The position numbers were made by a program, and so were the translations under genes. 64,000 bases of DNA from Lepidodermella squamata (taxonomy: Eukaryota > Gastrotricha). This document shows positions 11,514-24,096 of the stretch, one piece after another; position 1 is the first letter of the stretch, and the number at the start of each line of letters is the position of its first letter. The notes under the pieces were generated by a model, which did no database searches, was not told the DNA's origin, and was given only the letters and a program-made list of their open reading frames with translations. The DNA lies in NCBI GenBank assembly GCA_047495785.1, contig JBLDXI010000019.1, forward strand, positions 2,542,001-2,606,000. The letters are read 5' to 3'.

Positions 11514-13342
11514 ATGATATTCGATGCCATGTTGGTGATCCTTATTCTTGGATTTATTATCGGCTTCATCTTGGCGTTCAGCATGGGAGCTAATGATGTC
11601 GCCAACTCCTTCGGCACGTCTGTGGGATCGCGTGTCCTCACATTCAAGCAAGCGTGTATTCTTGCCACAATTTTCGAAACACTTGGCTCTGTGCTACTGG
11701 GTGGCCGAGTATCAGGAACCATCGCAAAAGGGATCGTAGATCTCGACCTTTATCAGAACAGCACTCAAGATCTCCAGCTCGGCTACTTATCATCGCTGAT
11801 AGGGGCGAGTGGCTGGTTGATGGTTGCTACAATATTCAAATTCCCCGTCTCGGGTACGCACAGTATTGTCGGAGCAGTTCTTGGTTTCACCTTGGTTGCT
11901 AATGGAGCTGTTGGCGTCAAGTGGATGACTCTACTCAAAGTCGTTTCATCGTGGTTCACATCACCAGTTCTTTCTGGAATCACATCCGCTGCGCTCTTTC
12001 TTCTCATTAAAGTATTAGTCCTCAAGAAAACGAACAAGCTCGATGCTGGCGCTCGGATTCTGCCTATTCTTTACGGTGTCACTCTTGCCACTAACATGTA
12101 CATGGTTCTTGACGAAACCTTCAAAGTAGTCAAGTTTGAAATGCCAATATGGGCTACATTCCTAATGGCAACTGGAGTCGGGTTACTCTGTTGGCTACTT
12201 GCTCATCTCTTTCTGACCCCGTGGTTGATGTCTAAGATTACGAAAAAAGTAGCCGCTGCCACGGCTAAAGCTGCGATTGAAGCTAGCGCAGTGACTCCTG
12301 ATATCAATATTGAAGAGTTTACGAATCTAGACGAAAACTGTGACACGCCTCCCACTCCGAAAACGTCTCCTCTGCCTCATCGTCACTTCCCGGCGTTGAC
12401 TCCAGGTGTCGATTCAGGCCACGCTTCTGTTATCTCTCTATCGACTGATTCAACTCCTCCTACTCGACCTGTGAAATTGACTGCAGGGAAGAAGAGTGGC
12501 GCGAAAATTGTCATCCCTCGATCTTCCGCTGATTCATCTGAAACACCTGATTGCGAGATTCAAACCGTAGCCGGTCAATCACGAGTTATAGCCGCCCTGG
12601 GCGAGTTGGAAGTTGCGCGGAAAAAGGACGAAAAAACCGAGAAAATCGAGAGAAAAATCGCCGAGCAAGAACCGGACGAAGTTCGCCATTTGTTCTCATT
12701 CATTCAAGTCGTCACTGCTGTTTTCGCATCATTCGCCCACGGTGGAAATGACGTTTCAAATGCGGTTGGGCCGATCATCGGCATGTTTGCCATTTACCAA
12801 ACTGGAAGTGTTAGCGCTGCTGCACCGAATGATGCGTTCCAATGGCTTGTTTTGCTGTTCGGAGGTGCTGGAATTTCTCTAGGATTGTGGATGGTATTTT
12901 TTAAATTATTTTGTCGAATAATCCGAATTTTACGATTTTTTGTTATTTTCAGCTTGGGCGCCGTGTGATGGCCACTATCGGCCACGATCTCGCAACAATT
13001 TCGCCCGCCTCAGGTTTCTGCATTGAATTCGGCGCCGCGCTGACTGTTCTCATCGCTTCGCATCTCGGAATTCCGGTTTCTACCACCCACTGCCTGGTTG
13101 GCTCGGTTGTTTTCGTCGGATTTGTCCGTTCTCGTCAAAGCGTCGACTGGAAATTGATGCGAAATATCGTGTTCTCATGGGGCGTGACTGTCCCGGTCGC
13201 CTGTGCAATTTCAGCCGCGAGTTTCGCCGCTCTTCAAGCAATTTTCAGCCAATTTCCGAATAATCATCAAATTGAAATGTTGCTCAACAACTCTACATCG
13301 AACTCTAGCTTGTTTTTCCATAATTCAACCCGTGTTTTTTAA
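11514..13342 (+). CDS. Sodium-phosphate cotransporter SLC20/PiT, copy 1
   Basis: Type III Na+/inorganic phosphate symporter of the plasma membrane. Two exons, 11514-12893 and 12953-13342, with a 59-bp intron (GT...TTTTCAG); 589 aa. It shows the internally duplicated PiT architecture. The N-terminal half carries [11 protein letters not shown] (about residues 25-35) and SGTHSIVGA (about 113). The C-terminal half carries [11 protein letters not shown] (about 410) and [10 protein letters not shown] (about 503). Between the halves is a long hydrophilic cytoplasmic loop (about residues 245-390) rich in Ser/Pro/Lys. The start was chosen because the hydrophobic first helix begins immediately after it ([18 protein letters not shown]), as in its two neighbours. 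An AATAAA lies near 13876. It is the first of three tandem paralogues and the most divergent in intron position. Confidence 0.95.
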
Positions 13343-16306
13343 TGCGATGAATGTTTGATGATGATGATGGTGTTAGTATTTTCAAATTTCGAACAAACGT
13401 GGTTTAGTCTCTTTCGATTAATTTTCCAATTTTATTATTATTTTCACCAGTAATCGCCCTTTTTATCGGATATTTGCTCAATTTTTTATAGTTATCGCGA
13501 AGAAAAATCGGTCGCAGTGCAACATTTTTGCGTGGTAGATTGCGGTTCTATTTTCGCCTTTTTGCGTGTGTTAACTATATTATTTCGAAAACGCGCAAAA
13601 AGGACGCGTCTCTGCGTGAAAAATTGTGCCTAGATTTTTCGCTAGATTTCTTTTACGCATCATCCAATTATCGAATTCCTTTATTGTTGTATGTTTACCT
13701 CAGCATTGTTGGCTCAATTTTTGCGGTTTCATTTCTCAATAATTATCATCATTTTGCTCAATACTGGCTTGGATGTTGGAGCTCATAGCCAATGTCGCTG
13801 ATTCATGCTCTTTTCACCATCTCTGCACTCGATTATATACTGAATTCCAATCCATTTCTTGTTACCCGGGTCATTCAATAAACCAAACTTTTTGTAATTC
13901 AGTCTTCAATTTTTCGGTCTATAGCATGCTGCTTGTCCAAGTCTCGAATGTTCCAGACGGCGCGAGAAATGAAAGCAGTTGAAACCGCATGAAAGAGTGA
14001 GAATTCATAGTGAAAATTTGAAAAGGAAAGGTGGCGGAGCATCAATCCAGCGTGGTATTTTCCCAGATTTTCAAATCCATAAGTCGCGAGTCAGTAATTT
14101 AATCGAAAATGTCCGAAATTAGGTTAAAATAGCATTTCACGAAAATTCTCGAAAACAGTTCCATATGTTGCGCAACTAAGCGTTGAGCAGAACTTTTTCT
14201 CGAACAATTCAGAAATTTCTTTGAATGAAACAAGCAAAGTGCATTTTCCGTTAATTATCCGCGATTTCACCGAAGGTTTAACTGATGGTGAAAACCCGGA
14301 AAAACCCAATGTTACCCAGTTCGGTAAGTATCGGTTATTTACCTTGTAGGAATATTTCCCTTGACTTTTGAACTTCTGTTAACAAGTTTATATTCTGATA
14401 AGAATTTTCATGACATTTCGCACAGACTTTCTTTTAGCGGAACCAAATCTGCATATTGCGGAAGCCTAAGGTCGCTTTTCGAATATTTCAATGAAATTAA
14501 GGCAATGTATGAATTCTATGGCGAAGAATGCGTTTTATACAGAATTTTACGCTAAATTTAATTATGAGTTATTTAAAATTATGCCGATCAATCATGACAT
14601 TATTTGAAAAATTCGAAAAGTGGCTTTAGGCCCATTGAAAATTCCAAAACTATTTGGTTCTGCTAAAAGTAAGACCCCATTACTTCTATAATATTCCTTT
14701 AGTTCCTTTACCATATGCATTATTTCCTTTGGTTTCTTTAGTTGGGTATGGGATATCCTGAAGTATTGGCGAATTCCATTGCTACGTCAAATTTGACTTT
14801 CAATTTTATCTACCTTGATACGTAAATATTTTAGGCCAAGTGATAGACTGAATTTTAAAAAATTATTCAGAAAATCACGAAGTTTAGACTTCCGATTGAT
14901 GATTTTATAGGATGATTATTGTCCCAATTTCGGTGCACAATGTTCGTTCATTTTTCCAAAAATATTTGTGTTTTCAGGAGAGGACCCTTTACTTTTCTGA
15001 ATACGTAAGTTTCCCGATGATCGATTGCTAGAAAATCGAGCATCCAGGGGCCCGGTTCGGCATTCAAGATCGTGTTTTTTCCTCTTCGCTCACCTCCTTG
15101 AAAAATCCGAGGCGCACTCGGCGACAGCCATCTCAGACAACATTAAAAACTACTGCTCTCAACTATACAGACAGGCGCGTATAAACAAGTTGTTTTTCGC
15201 GGGCATAATCGTCGCAGAAAGTCCAGAGCAAACAATATATAGGTAGGTATGATGGCTAGGTAGTGAAGCGGGGACTTTTTCGCATTCATTTCACCCGACC
15301 GCCGCGCCGCGTCGCGTTTTGCGGACACTGGCGGCTATGTATTTATTACAATTATTATTATATTAAAAACCCGATGATGTAGCGCACATGCTATATCGCT
15401 TCATGCGCAGTGGTTAATGATTATGTTTATTATTGCTATTGTTTTTGTTATTATTTACACCGCCACAGTCGCATCTAGGTAGTTTAGGCATTAGGATTTC
15501 ACCGGAAGTTTGACAGGCAGCGATTCAGGTATTAGGCAAATGATGCAGTTTTAGCCTCAATATCATCAGAACCTGAAACCAAATTTTACAATTTCTGTCA
15601 GTGAAATTTCTGGAATCTTTTAGAATTTTCAAGATAATTCGGGTATAATTCGATACTATATTCGATCATTGAATTTTGCGACGCCTTTGAACATGCAAAT
15701 GAGCGCTCAAAATTGGCCGCTAATTTTTTAAGGCAGGCATACGCGTTTTAAATTGCCAAAAATTGGGTGAAAATTTAAAAAATTCTTAAAAATTACAGAA
15801 AATCTGGAATTCTCATTCTCACGTTTGGTGGAAGTTACGGATTTTTTCCAGCAAAAATTGATTATTTAACCTTCAATAATTTTTTCGCTCAAAATTGCGC
15901 CATACCACAAAGAATCCTCGCCCAAAATACCTTTATTATTTCCTATCGCTGAAGTAAAAAAAACTGAATAGCTGAGTCCATTTTAAGGCGTAAACCTTCC
16001 TAGGTCAAAACGCGCAATGACCTTGTTTACGACCTAAAGTGGCGAGACACAAAATGGCGCCACAATTCACTGCGGTAAATTGCGTGAATTGCAACCACGT
16101 GGTCAAAATGGTGTCACAATGGGATTTATTTATGGACACAATATTTTGACAATCATGAAAAAATGATTCACGATCAATGCGAAAAATCCAGCTTTTTAAT
16201 TAATCAGAAATTCTCAAAAATGCTCAATAATTTTTGAAAATTGAATGATTTTCCCTTCAATTTTCTGTTTTTTAGTGTTTAATTTAATTGAGCCTAAACA
16301 ACAGCC
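13343..16306. other. Intergenic region between PiT copies 1 and 2
   Basis: About 3 kb with no convincing gene. The first roughly 550 bp is likely 3' UTR of PiT copy 1 (AATAAA near 13876). The last part leads into PiT copy 2. Short open frames here (for example 14361-14555 and 15025-15246) show no family resemblance or splice context. Confidence 0.4.
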
Positions 16307-19300
16307 ATGACAACGGTAGCCGATGCTATGTTGGCTCTGTTGATCATCGGATTCGTCATCGGCTTCCTGCTCGCCTTCAGCATGGGCGCCAATGATGTAT
16401 CAAATGCGTTCGGAACTTCCTACGGCTCTCGGGTGCTCACCTTCACGCAAGTCTGCATTTTAGCGTCCATTTTCGAAACTCTCGGCTCCGTCCTACTCGG
16501 CGGCCGAGTTTCCGACACGATCGCTAAGGGCATCGCCGATCTGGATTTATTCAAAGATTCAGTTTACGAACTCATGTACGGCTATTTATCAGCCCTGGTC
16601 GGCGCTTCAGGGTGGCTGTTAATCGCTACGATTTTTAAACTGCCGGTATCTGGCACGCATTCGATAGTTGGCGCCGTGATTGGTTTTACGATGGTCGTCC
16701 ATGGCCCGAGCGGGGTCGAATGGATCACCCTGGTCAAGGTCATTGCGTCCTGGTTTTCGTCGCCTCTCCTCGCAGGTGGCATGTCTAGCATGCTATTTGT
16801 TGCCGTCAAATTTTTGGTGCTAGAGAAAGAACGGCCATTAGGTAAGGAATTTCAGAATAATTCAAAATTTTATTGCAAAAACTATATTGATTTTCATAGT
16901 TGTTGATCAATTTAATAATTTATTTGGATTTTTAATTCATTATGAAAACGTGTTAAATTTCGTAACCAGAAGTAAATTTGGACAAACTCATGTTTTGGAG
17001 GCTAAAAATCCGTCATCGCTCAACAATTTCAGAACCTTTAATTTAAAGGTTCCTGATTTCGGCAAGCTTTGAGATATTGACCCGTTGTGGCAATTTGCAA
17101 CGTGTTTGTAACCGTGGAAAATTATCGCCCGATTGAGGACGCCCAATTTTTGAGTTTCATTTATACCGGAAAATTACTCGATTTTTTACCTGATTTTTAA
17201 TAGACTTTCAGGTAGATGCCACCTTAATTAACACGATGCCTGATTTTTTATTTGATTTCAGAATTTGATTTAGGAATATTCGATCATTAAAATGATCAAT
17301 GATATTAGGAGGATTCCGTAGTGACACCCCAAGCAGCACTGCTAGCTAGATTTTCTGAAATTAGATTTTTTCTTCCATAATTGTCTCTAATTTAATGTCA
17401 GATGAATGCTGATGGGACGGATAATTTGTACGAAAAATCCCATATTTCTTCCTCTCAACACGAAAAATGTAATCACTTACAAAGCCTGAAGTGTCCAACG
17501 CTCCTATCCTTGATTACCCCGCGGGGTGTGACTTTGATCCGACCAATGTCTTATTTCATCCGACAACCAAAAAAGTGACTAAAATCATCCGACATGAAAA
17601 TATCGTTTTCTCGATTTCTCGGAGTTCGATTTTTCCGTTGGGGCATACCCCTTTTATTCACCCTATATTGGCCCCTGAACCGGCAGAATTTTATGGTGAA
17701 AGATTTATGGCGATCCGAGTAGTCACTTTTTTACTGTAATTTTTTTGAATATATGAAAAAGCAAGTCGGCAGGTTTTAGTCACATTTTTGGTTGTCGGAT
17801 GAAATAAGACATTGGTCGGATAAAAAGAGACATTTGTCGGATGAAAAAAGTTTTCCCCTTTATTCGGTTGTTTAATTCGTTAGGGTTAGGTTAGGGTTAG
17901 AGGCTGGGTCTGAAAATTGGCGACATGGAACTGATTGGAATAATTTGGTACAGAGTTCAATGATGTTTGATTCTGAATTCAATAATTTGGTAATGAATTT
18001 ATTTTATCTCTTTTTGAAAAAAATCTGAAAATCCAGAATCCAAAAACTTTAGATCAATCTAAATTGCTGTGGTCTACTTTTTCAGATGCTGGTTGTAAAT
18101 TGCTACCTGTAATGTACGGCGTAACGTTCGCCGTAATTTCTTTCATGATCATCGACGAATCCACGAACTTATTCGGTGCCACAACTGATTTCCCAATTTG
18201 GGCCGTAGTCTTAGCCTCAATTGGCCTCGGCTTCCTATGCTGGCTCATCACTTTCATCGTTGTAATGCCAATTTTGAGGGCGAAAATTGAGAAGAGGCTC
18301 GAAGAGACAAGGCAACGAGAACTTGGCGTTTCCAATCCGGATTTCGACTCAGCGAGGTCGATCCCAATACCTGGCCAGACACCTCCAGTCACCCAACGGG
18401 TCAAAGTAATAAAATACTTAAAAAAATCGGGATTTTTCAATTTTTTCCCTATTCAGGTTTGGATTCAGAAAAATTCGGCTTTGATACGGAAAAATTTGTC
18501 AACGATGAGTTTATGGAGCCAAAATAACAGTACTACAAAAGCGGCTATTAATAACCCCCCGCCTATCGGAACTCTACCCGCGGTTACCGCTGATATCGAA
18601 GGCCAACATCCTCACCCGGTATATCTCGAGGCCTACATATCAGCCGATAATCTATCAATAGCCGATTCGATGACCCTGAGTGACCTTCCAACGACTTCAT
18701 CCGGCTCAACTCGGGCCGTTTCCATCGAGCCTGGCCAGATTTCGGGTATTTACCTGATAGATACGGGTTCCGCGCTGGTACCCGTTGCGCCGCTTGCAGT
18801 TCACGATGATGAGACGCAGACGCCTGATGGCGATGTTAACCAGCCAGCTCCGACGCCTGAGTTGGCGGTCGACGTGGTTGAGTCGCCGGAAATTCGCCAT
18901 TTGTTTTCTTTCATTCAAGTCATTACGGCAACTTTCGCTAGTTTCAGCCATGGCGCTAACGATGTGAGGTAAGGAAAGCCATGATACCATAGCAATTCCA
19001 ATTTTATCCCAGTCGTTAAGAATCACTCATCCCTATAATAGTAGCCTAGGGTTGAGGGGCAAGTCGGTTTGAATACGTAGAAAAAATGAACGATTCACAA
19101 AAAATTAATTTAATAATTTCTCAAAATTTTGAGGTTGACATTTTAGTATCGGAACCCATACAATATACGCATACACATTTTTATATAAGTATATTGCTGA
19201 AATCGAATAAAAATTTCTCATTTCTGAGTGGGCATTTCCAAATTATGGCCATTTTTCGCTGAAAGGTTTTGCTGCAACATTTTTATTATTTTCCGAGAGA

Positions 19301-20373
19301 GACATGTGTCGGATTTTTTCGCTCAATGATTTCGAAAGCGACGGCCGTAAAGTAGGACTCAAATTTTTGGAGACCTTCGAAAAATTAAGCTTTATGCTTA
19401 TATAGCTTTATATAGCTTTATTAAAGTTTTCGACAGTTGAGAGTCGGGTTCGAATTTTGGCGGTAATTAACTTGCTCCTAATCAGTGCTCGAAACGAATT
19501 CTGTATGATTATTGGGGCCAAAAATTTGTGGATTTCAGTTAAGGTATAATTCTACGAAATTTTACGAAAAAACAACAATGCCATCGCTTCAACTATCTAT
19601 AAAGTTTTTTTATGTGAAAACTGAAAACTTAACTTGGAATTATGAAATTTGGCTCCGCAAAATGGCATAGTTTGTCTCTATTCGTTCTGATCTGAAGGTT
19701 CCGATCACGCGTAAGATTATGGGAAACTATGGGAAAGGGATATTCCAGTTTATTTTTTTGACTATTTTTTGTTTGTTATTTCTCCGGCAACAAACATAAT
19801 AAAAATCTTTTTCTTTCCAGTAATGCTGTCGGCCCAATAATAGGAATGTATCAAATCTACCGAACCAACGATATCTCATCAGAATCCAGAGCGGAATGGT
19901 AACCTGCCAAAAATATTCATTTTCCTATTTATATAAGACATTCAATTTTGCTCAGGTGGATATTGCTATTCGGCGGTGTCGCTATTTCTGTCGGTCTGTG
20001 GTCATTAGGCAAAAAGGTCATGTCAACAATAGGCGATGACCTCGCCTCAATTTCACCCGCCACCGGTTTCTGCATGGAACTCGGCACCGCGCTGACTGTC
20101 CTCATCGCGTCCCACATCGGTGTCCCAATTTCAACGACCCACTGCCTGGTCGGCTCTGTTATCTGCGTCAGCCTCGTCCGATCGCGAAAAGGCGTCGATT
20201 GGCGCATAGCGAGGAACATCGCCTTCTCATGGCTGGTCACGGTTCCGGCTGCGGGGTTAATTAGCGCCGGCTGCATGGCGGCATTACGCGCGATTTTCGA
20301 CGCGAATAAAACCTTTCAATATTGGGACTTTTTCTACCCGACTACGACAATGAGTAACAACGCAACTGGATGA
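16307..20373 (+). CDS. Sodium-phosphate cotransporter SLC20/PiT, copy 2
   Basis: Paralogue of the flanking PiT genes; Na+/Pi symport at the plasma membrane. Exons: 16307-16841, 18086-18405, 18457-18968, 19821-19898, 19956-20373, giving 620 aa with all phases closing. N-half signatures are GANDVSNAFGT and [10 protein letters not shown]-half signatures are [12 protein letters not shown], split by the third intron, and [10 protein letters not shown]. The central cytoplasmic loop is long and poorly conserved. The intron at 18406-18456 is 51 bp, a multiple of three with no stop, so retention would add 17 residues without a frameshift. The first intron (1.24 kb) holds an inverted repeat. A possible polyA signal lies near 20671. 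The intron set differs sharply from copy 1; only the EW/W junction is shared with copy 3. Confidence 0.94.
17537..17821. repeat. Inverted repeat inside the first intron of PiT copy 2
   Basis: The arm 17537-17579 (ATCCGACCAATGTCTTATTT...) is the near-perfect reverse complement of 17779-17821 (...ATAAGACATTGGTCGGAT). That gives about 43 bp with one mismatch, separated by about 200 bp. It may be a foldback MITE. A further degenerate copy of the motif (GACATTTGTCGGATGAAA) follows at about 17828. I could not define a target-site duplication. Confidence 0.7.
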
Positions 20374-21534
20374 AAAAAATGAAATTCCGCGAAATTCCTC
20401 TACCTCACGTTTCATTATTTCTAAACGCAATCTAAATCTCGAGTATTGTATCGTATAGAAATTACGGAAAATATTATATTATAACACCTGTGTAAAACAA
20501 AATTTTACTAGTTGTTGCCAAGATATAGTTGTTACGATTGTGAACGAGTTGTAAAATTTGGTGACTGGAACCGGAAGATGAGCTTTTTATGATGATGATG
20601 AATCAAGGGCAATAATGCTATATTACTACCGCGCCTAGCTGCGAATAACTTCCGGTGCAGTGAATTTTTAAAATAAAAAACAGAGCTGTGTTTTGTTTTG
20701 TAAAAATTTAGCGGTCTTTTTTGTCAACTTATTTACGTTGGTCCTGTTCCATTTAACAGTTTTAGGTTTTTATAGTTCTCCCGTAATGTTTAAAAAAATC
20801 TCGATTCTGTAGGATTTTCAGAGACAGTAATAATACTAGGTTAAAATTTCGAAAAATCATCATGGTCTTCCAAAGTAAAAAAATCAGCTTTTTTGCCGAA
20901 GAATTATTAAACTTGAAGAAGGCGAGGGCGATATTTTTTCTGATTGTGGGAAATTTTCCAAATTTTCCGTTATTATTTTGCTATTTACCAGATTTTTGCC
21001 AACAACTTTCAAAAATCAGCAGCGGATTTTAAGATTTGCCCTCAAAATTTAGGTCAAATTTTGAAACAAATTCTTTTTATTGGCTATTGGCATTTCCATA
21101 CACTCCTAACTTACCCGATAGGGCTTGATCCGGAAAATCGAATTTGCTCCAATAGCTTGATTTGCAACGAAAACTGATGCTACTGAGAATTTTTCAAGAA
21201 ATCTCGTGTGTTTGATCCCCGAAAATAGAGTATCTTGGAAGCCAGAGTGTCCACGGTTACCGAAATTACTCATCTGTGGGTACGGTATTCCAAACACTCT
21301 TTCTGAGAGAATTTTAAAATTTGAGAAAATTGAAAGCAAATTGTTCTAATTTTTCAATGTTAATTTACAGTTTAACATCAAATCAAATTTTTTTTAATTG
21401 AATTGAAATAAGGTATACCTATCAGTCGCCTCTTGAGATTTCCAACTCATAATATTCACCCGGTGTATTATAGTATTATTTCTCATAAATTATCAGTAAT
21501 CTGTCGATGACAGTGATTTTTTTAACAATTTTGA
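20374..21534. other. Intergenic region between PiT copies 2 and 3
   Basis: 1.16 kb containing the 3' UTR of copy 2 (AATAAA-like signal near 20671) and the 5' flank of copy 3. No other gene is supported. Confidence 0.4.
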
Positions 21535-23963
21535 ATGACCGAACTTGTGGACGATGCAATACTCGCGCTGCTTGTCATCGGCTTCTTCATCAGCTTCATC
21601 CTCGCCTTTAGCATGGGGGCTAATGACGTAGCCAACGCTTTCGGCACATCCTACGGCTCTCGCGTGCTCACCTTCGTCCAAGTCTGCATCTTAGCCACTA
21701 TTTTCGAAACTCTAGGCTCAGTCCTACTTGGCGGGCGAGTTTCCGACACCATCTCACGGGGCATAGCTAATATGGATTTGTATAAGGATGATGTAACCGA
21801 GCTTATGTACGGCTATTTATCGGCCCTCGTTGGCGCTTCAGGGTGGTTATTAATCGCGACAATTTTCAAACTACCAGTTTCTGGCACCCATTCGATTGTT
21901 GGAGCTGTTATAGGATTCACAATGGTGGCTCATGGTTCAAAAGGGGTCAAATGGATGACCTTAGTCAAGGTCAGGATTAGCTTACTTGAGCGCCCTAAAA
22001 ACTCTCAGACGTATTTTGAGCTATCGGCGGTCAGTTTAGAAGTAATAGCCGATATCGACTTCAAATATCGATTTGTCAAATAAGTGATTTTTCCGATATC
22101 GGCGTTATTGAACGATACAGGAATCAGTCTAAATTCCAAATTGGTTAAATGAGTGCCAGAACCCTTAAATTTAGCGCTGGAACCTCAATCTTGGTGGTAG
22201 AAATATCAAATTTCTAAATATTAAGAATTTTTGGAATTTCAAAAATCATCGAAAAATTATTTAAAAAATTATGAAAGCCAGAATTTTTTTAATTTTTAAT
22301 TTTTTCTGAATAATTCCAACTTTATTCAAATTGGTTTTAGGTTGTTTCGTCATGGTTCACTTCACCGCTACTCTCCGGCGCTATTTCCAGCATAATCTAC
22401 CTCAGCGTGAAGTTTCTCGTTCTCAGGCGACCGGATCCGATGGCAGCCGGGTCGAAATTGCTACCAGTCCTATACGGCCTCACATTTGCAATAATTTCGT
22501 TCATGGTCATCAATGAAGCAGTCAGCCATAGCCAGGCTGAGGGTGACCTGCCAATTTGGGTTGTTATTCTCATCTCAATTGGAATGGGGATTACTTGCTG
22601 GGTTGGAACATTTTTCATCCTGATGCCATGGATAACTCGGAAAATTGCTCGGCGTATCGAAGAGGAAGAGGCAAAAAAAGCGGCAATTAAAAGTCCGAAG
22701 CCGAAAAAATTCCGAAAACTGCGCGAAAATCCGAAGGTTGACGAAGCACTCAACCGTATCGAAAACAGCCCGGTTTTCAAGAAATTCGCCTCGTTAAATG
22801 ACGTGGATGAAAATCGAGCGGTGAATAAGAAGAAGAAACGCCAGGCTGTTAAACTCGACAACGCCGGTCCTCACGTTTTCACGATCAAGGAATACAACAG
22901 CCATTTACACTACGCCTCGATCGAGTCGGAATCTTCAGGCGATGAGTCGATCGAGACGACTTTTTCATCGGCGCCTGTTCCGTTTCCACACCCGGCTAGC
23001 GCATCGTCCCTCAAGGTGATGGATGAAGCCACACAACCGCCATGTCAAGATGAGGCTGCCGAGACGCCGCAAATTAAATACTTATTTTCGTTTATTCAAG
23101 TTGTTACAGCGACTTTTGCGAGTTTTAGCCATGGCGCGAATGATGTTAGTAACGCTGTAGGACCCTTGGTTGGGCAATGGCAAATCATGGAGACTCATAA
23201 TATTGAATATGGTCGCAAGCCGGAATGGTAAAAATTGAATAAAAAATTCCCTGCATTTTTCAACTGCAGCAAATGTTTTCAATTTTTGTCAACTTTTTAA
23301 ATATTTTTTTATTCTTTCAAATCTCAAATTTAAATATTAAAATTAAAATTTTGAATTTTGAAATTTTGTATTTGAACTCAATTTAAACTTGAAATTTTTT
23401 TCCGGAAGAATTTGAATCTCTGAAAAAAATTCCGATGAAATTTTCGCTTTTCATTTGAGAAAAATAGTCAAATCAATGCCTGAAAATTTTATTATTGCAG
23501 GTGGTTACTTTTGTTTGGAGGCCTTTCAATGTCTGTTGGTCTCTGGCTGTTAGGTAAACGAGTTATGCTAACAATTGGCGACGATTTAGCCTCAATTTCA
23601 CCCACCACCGGTTTTTGCATGGAACTCGGCGCCGCTCTTACTGTTTTAATCGCCTCCCATATCGGTGTCCCAATTTCGACGACCCACTGCCTAGTTGGTT
23701 CTGTTATCTGCGTTAGCCTCGTTCGAGACCGGAAGAGCGTCGATTGGCGAATAGTCCGAAATATTGGTTTTTCATGGATTGTAACCGTACCAGCTGCTGC
23801 GTTTATTTCCGCTGCGACAATGGCGGCTTTGGATGGAATTTTCGACGAGGCTGGGACTTTCACCGAGCTCCGCCTTAACCTGAAAAACCGAACTCTACTC
23901 TCTAATTCTACAGTGGTTCCAAGCTGGAACCTGACCACTACAACAATCAGTCCAGTTATTTGA
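21535..23963 (+). CDS. Sodium-phosphate cotransporter SLC20/PiT, copy 3
   Basis: Third tandem Na+/Pi cotransporter. Exons 21535-21969, 22341-23227 and 23501-23963; 594 aa; phases close. The start of exon 2 is hidden in another frame but reads [17 protein letters not shown] when joined to TLVK, matching the other copies. Signatures are [37 protein letters not shown] and [10 protein letters not shown]. The central loop is basic and Ser-rich (KKKRQAVK; SESSGDESIE). Its closest relative is copy 2, by sequence and by the shared EW/W intron. AATAAA occurs at about 24039. The gene converges with the MATCAP gene: the two stop codons are only about 130 bp apart, so the 3' UTRs probably overlap. Confidence 0.95.
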
Positions 23964-24096
23964 CGTATTTCTTGATTTATTTGCTTTAATCCATCAAAAA
24001 CCCACAATTTTGAAGTTATTTTAAACGAATCTAGACCTCAAATAAATATCACGCGATTTCACAAAATAACACGACGGTATAATACTATACTCCCGA

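Noticed and set aside
18054-18440. 128-codon minus-strand open frame opposite PiT copy 2 exon 2
   Set aside because: Antisense shadow of a strongly supported PiT exon; no family match or splice context.
23492-24007. 171-codon minus-strand open frame opposite the last exon of PiT copy 3
   Set aside because: Antisense of a conserved transporter exon; the same shadow appears opposite copy 2.
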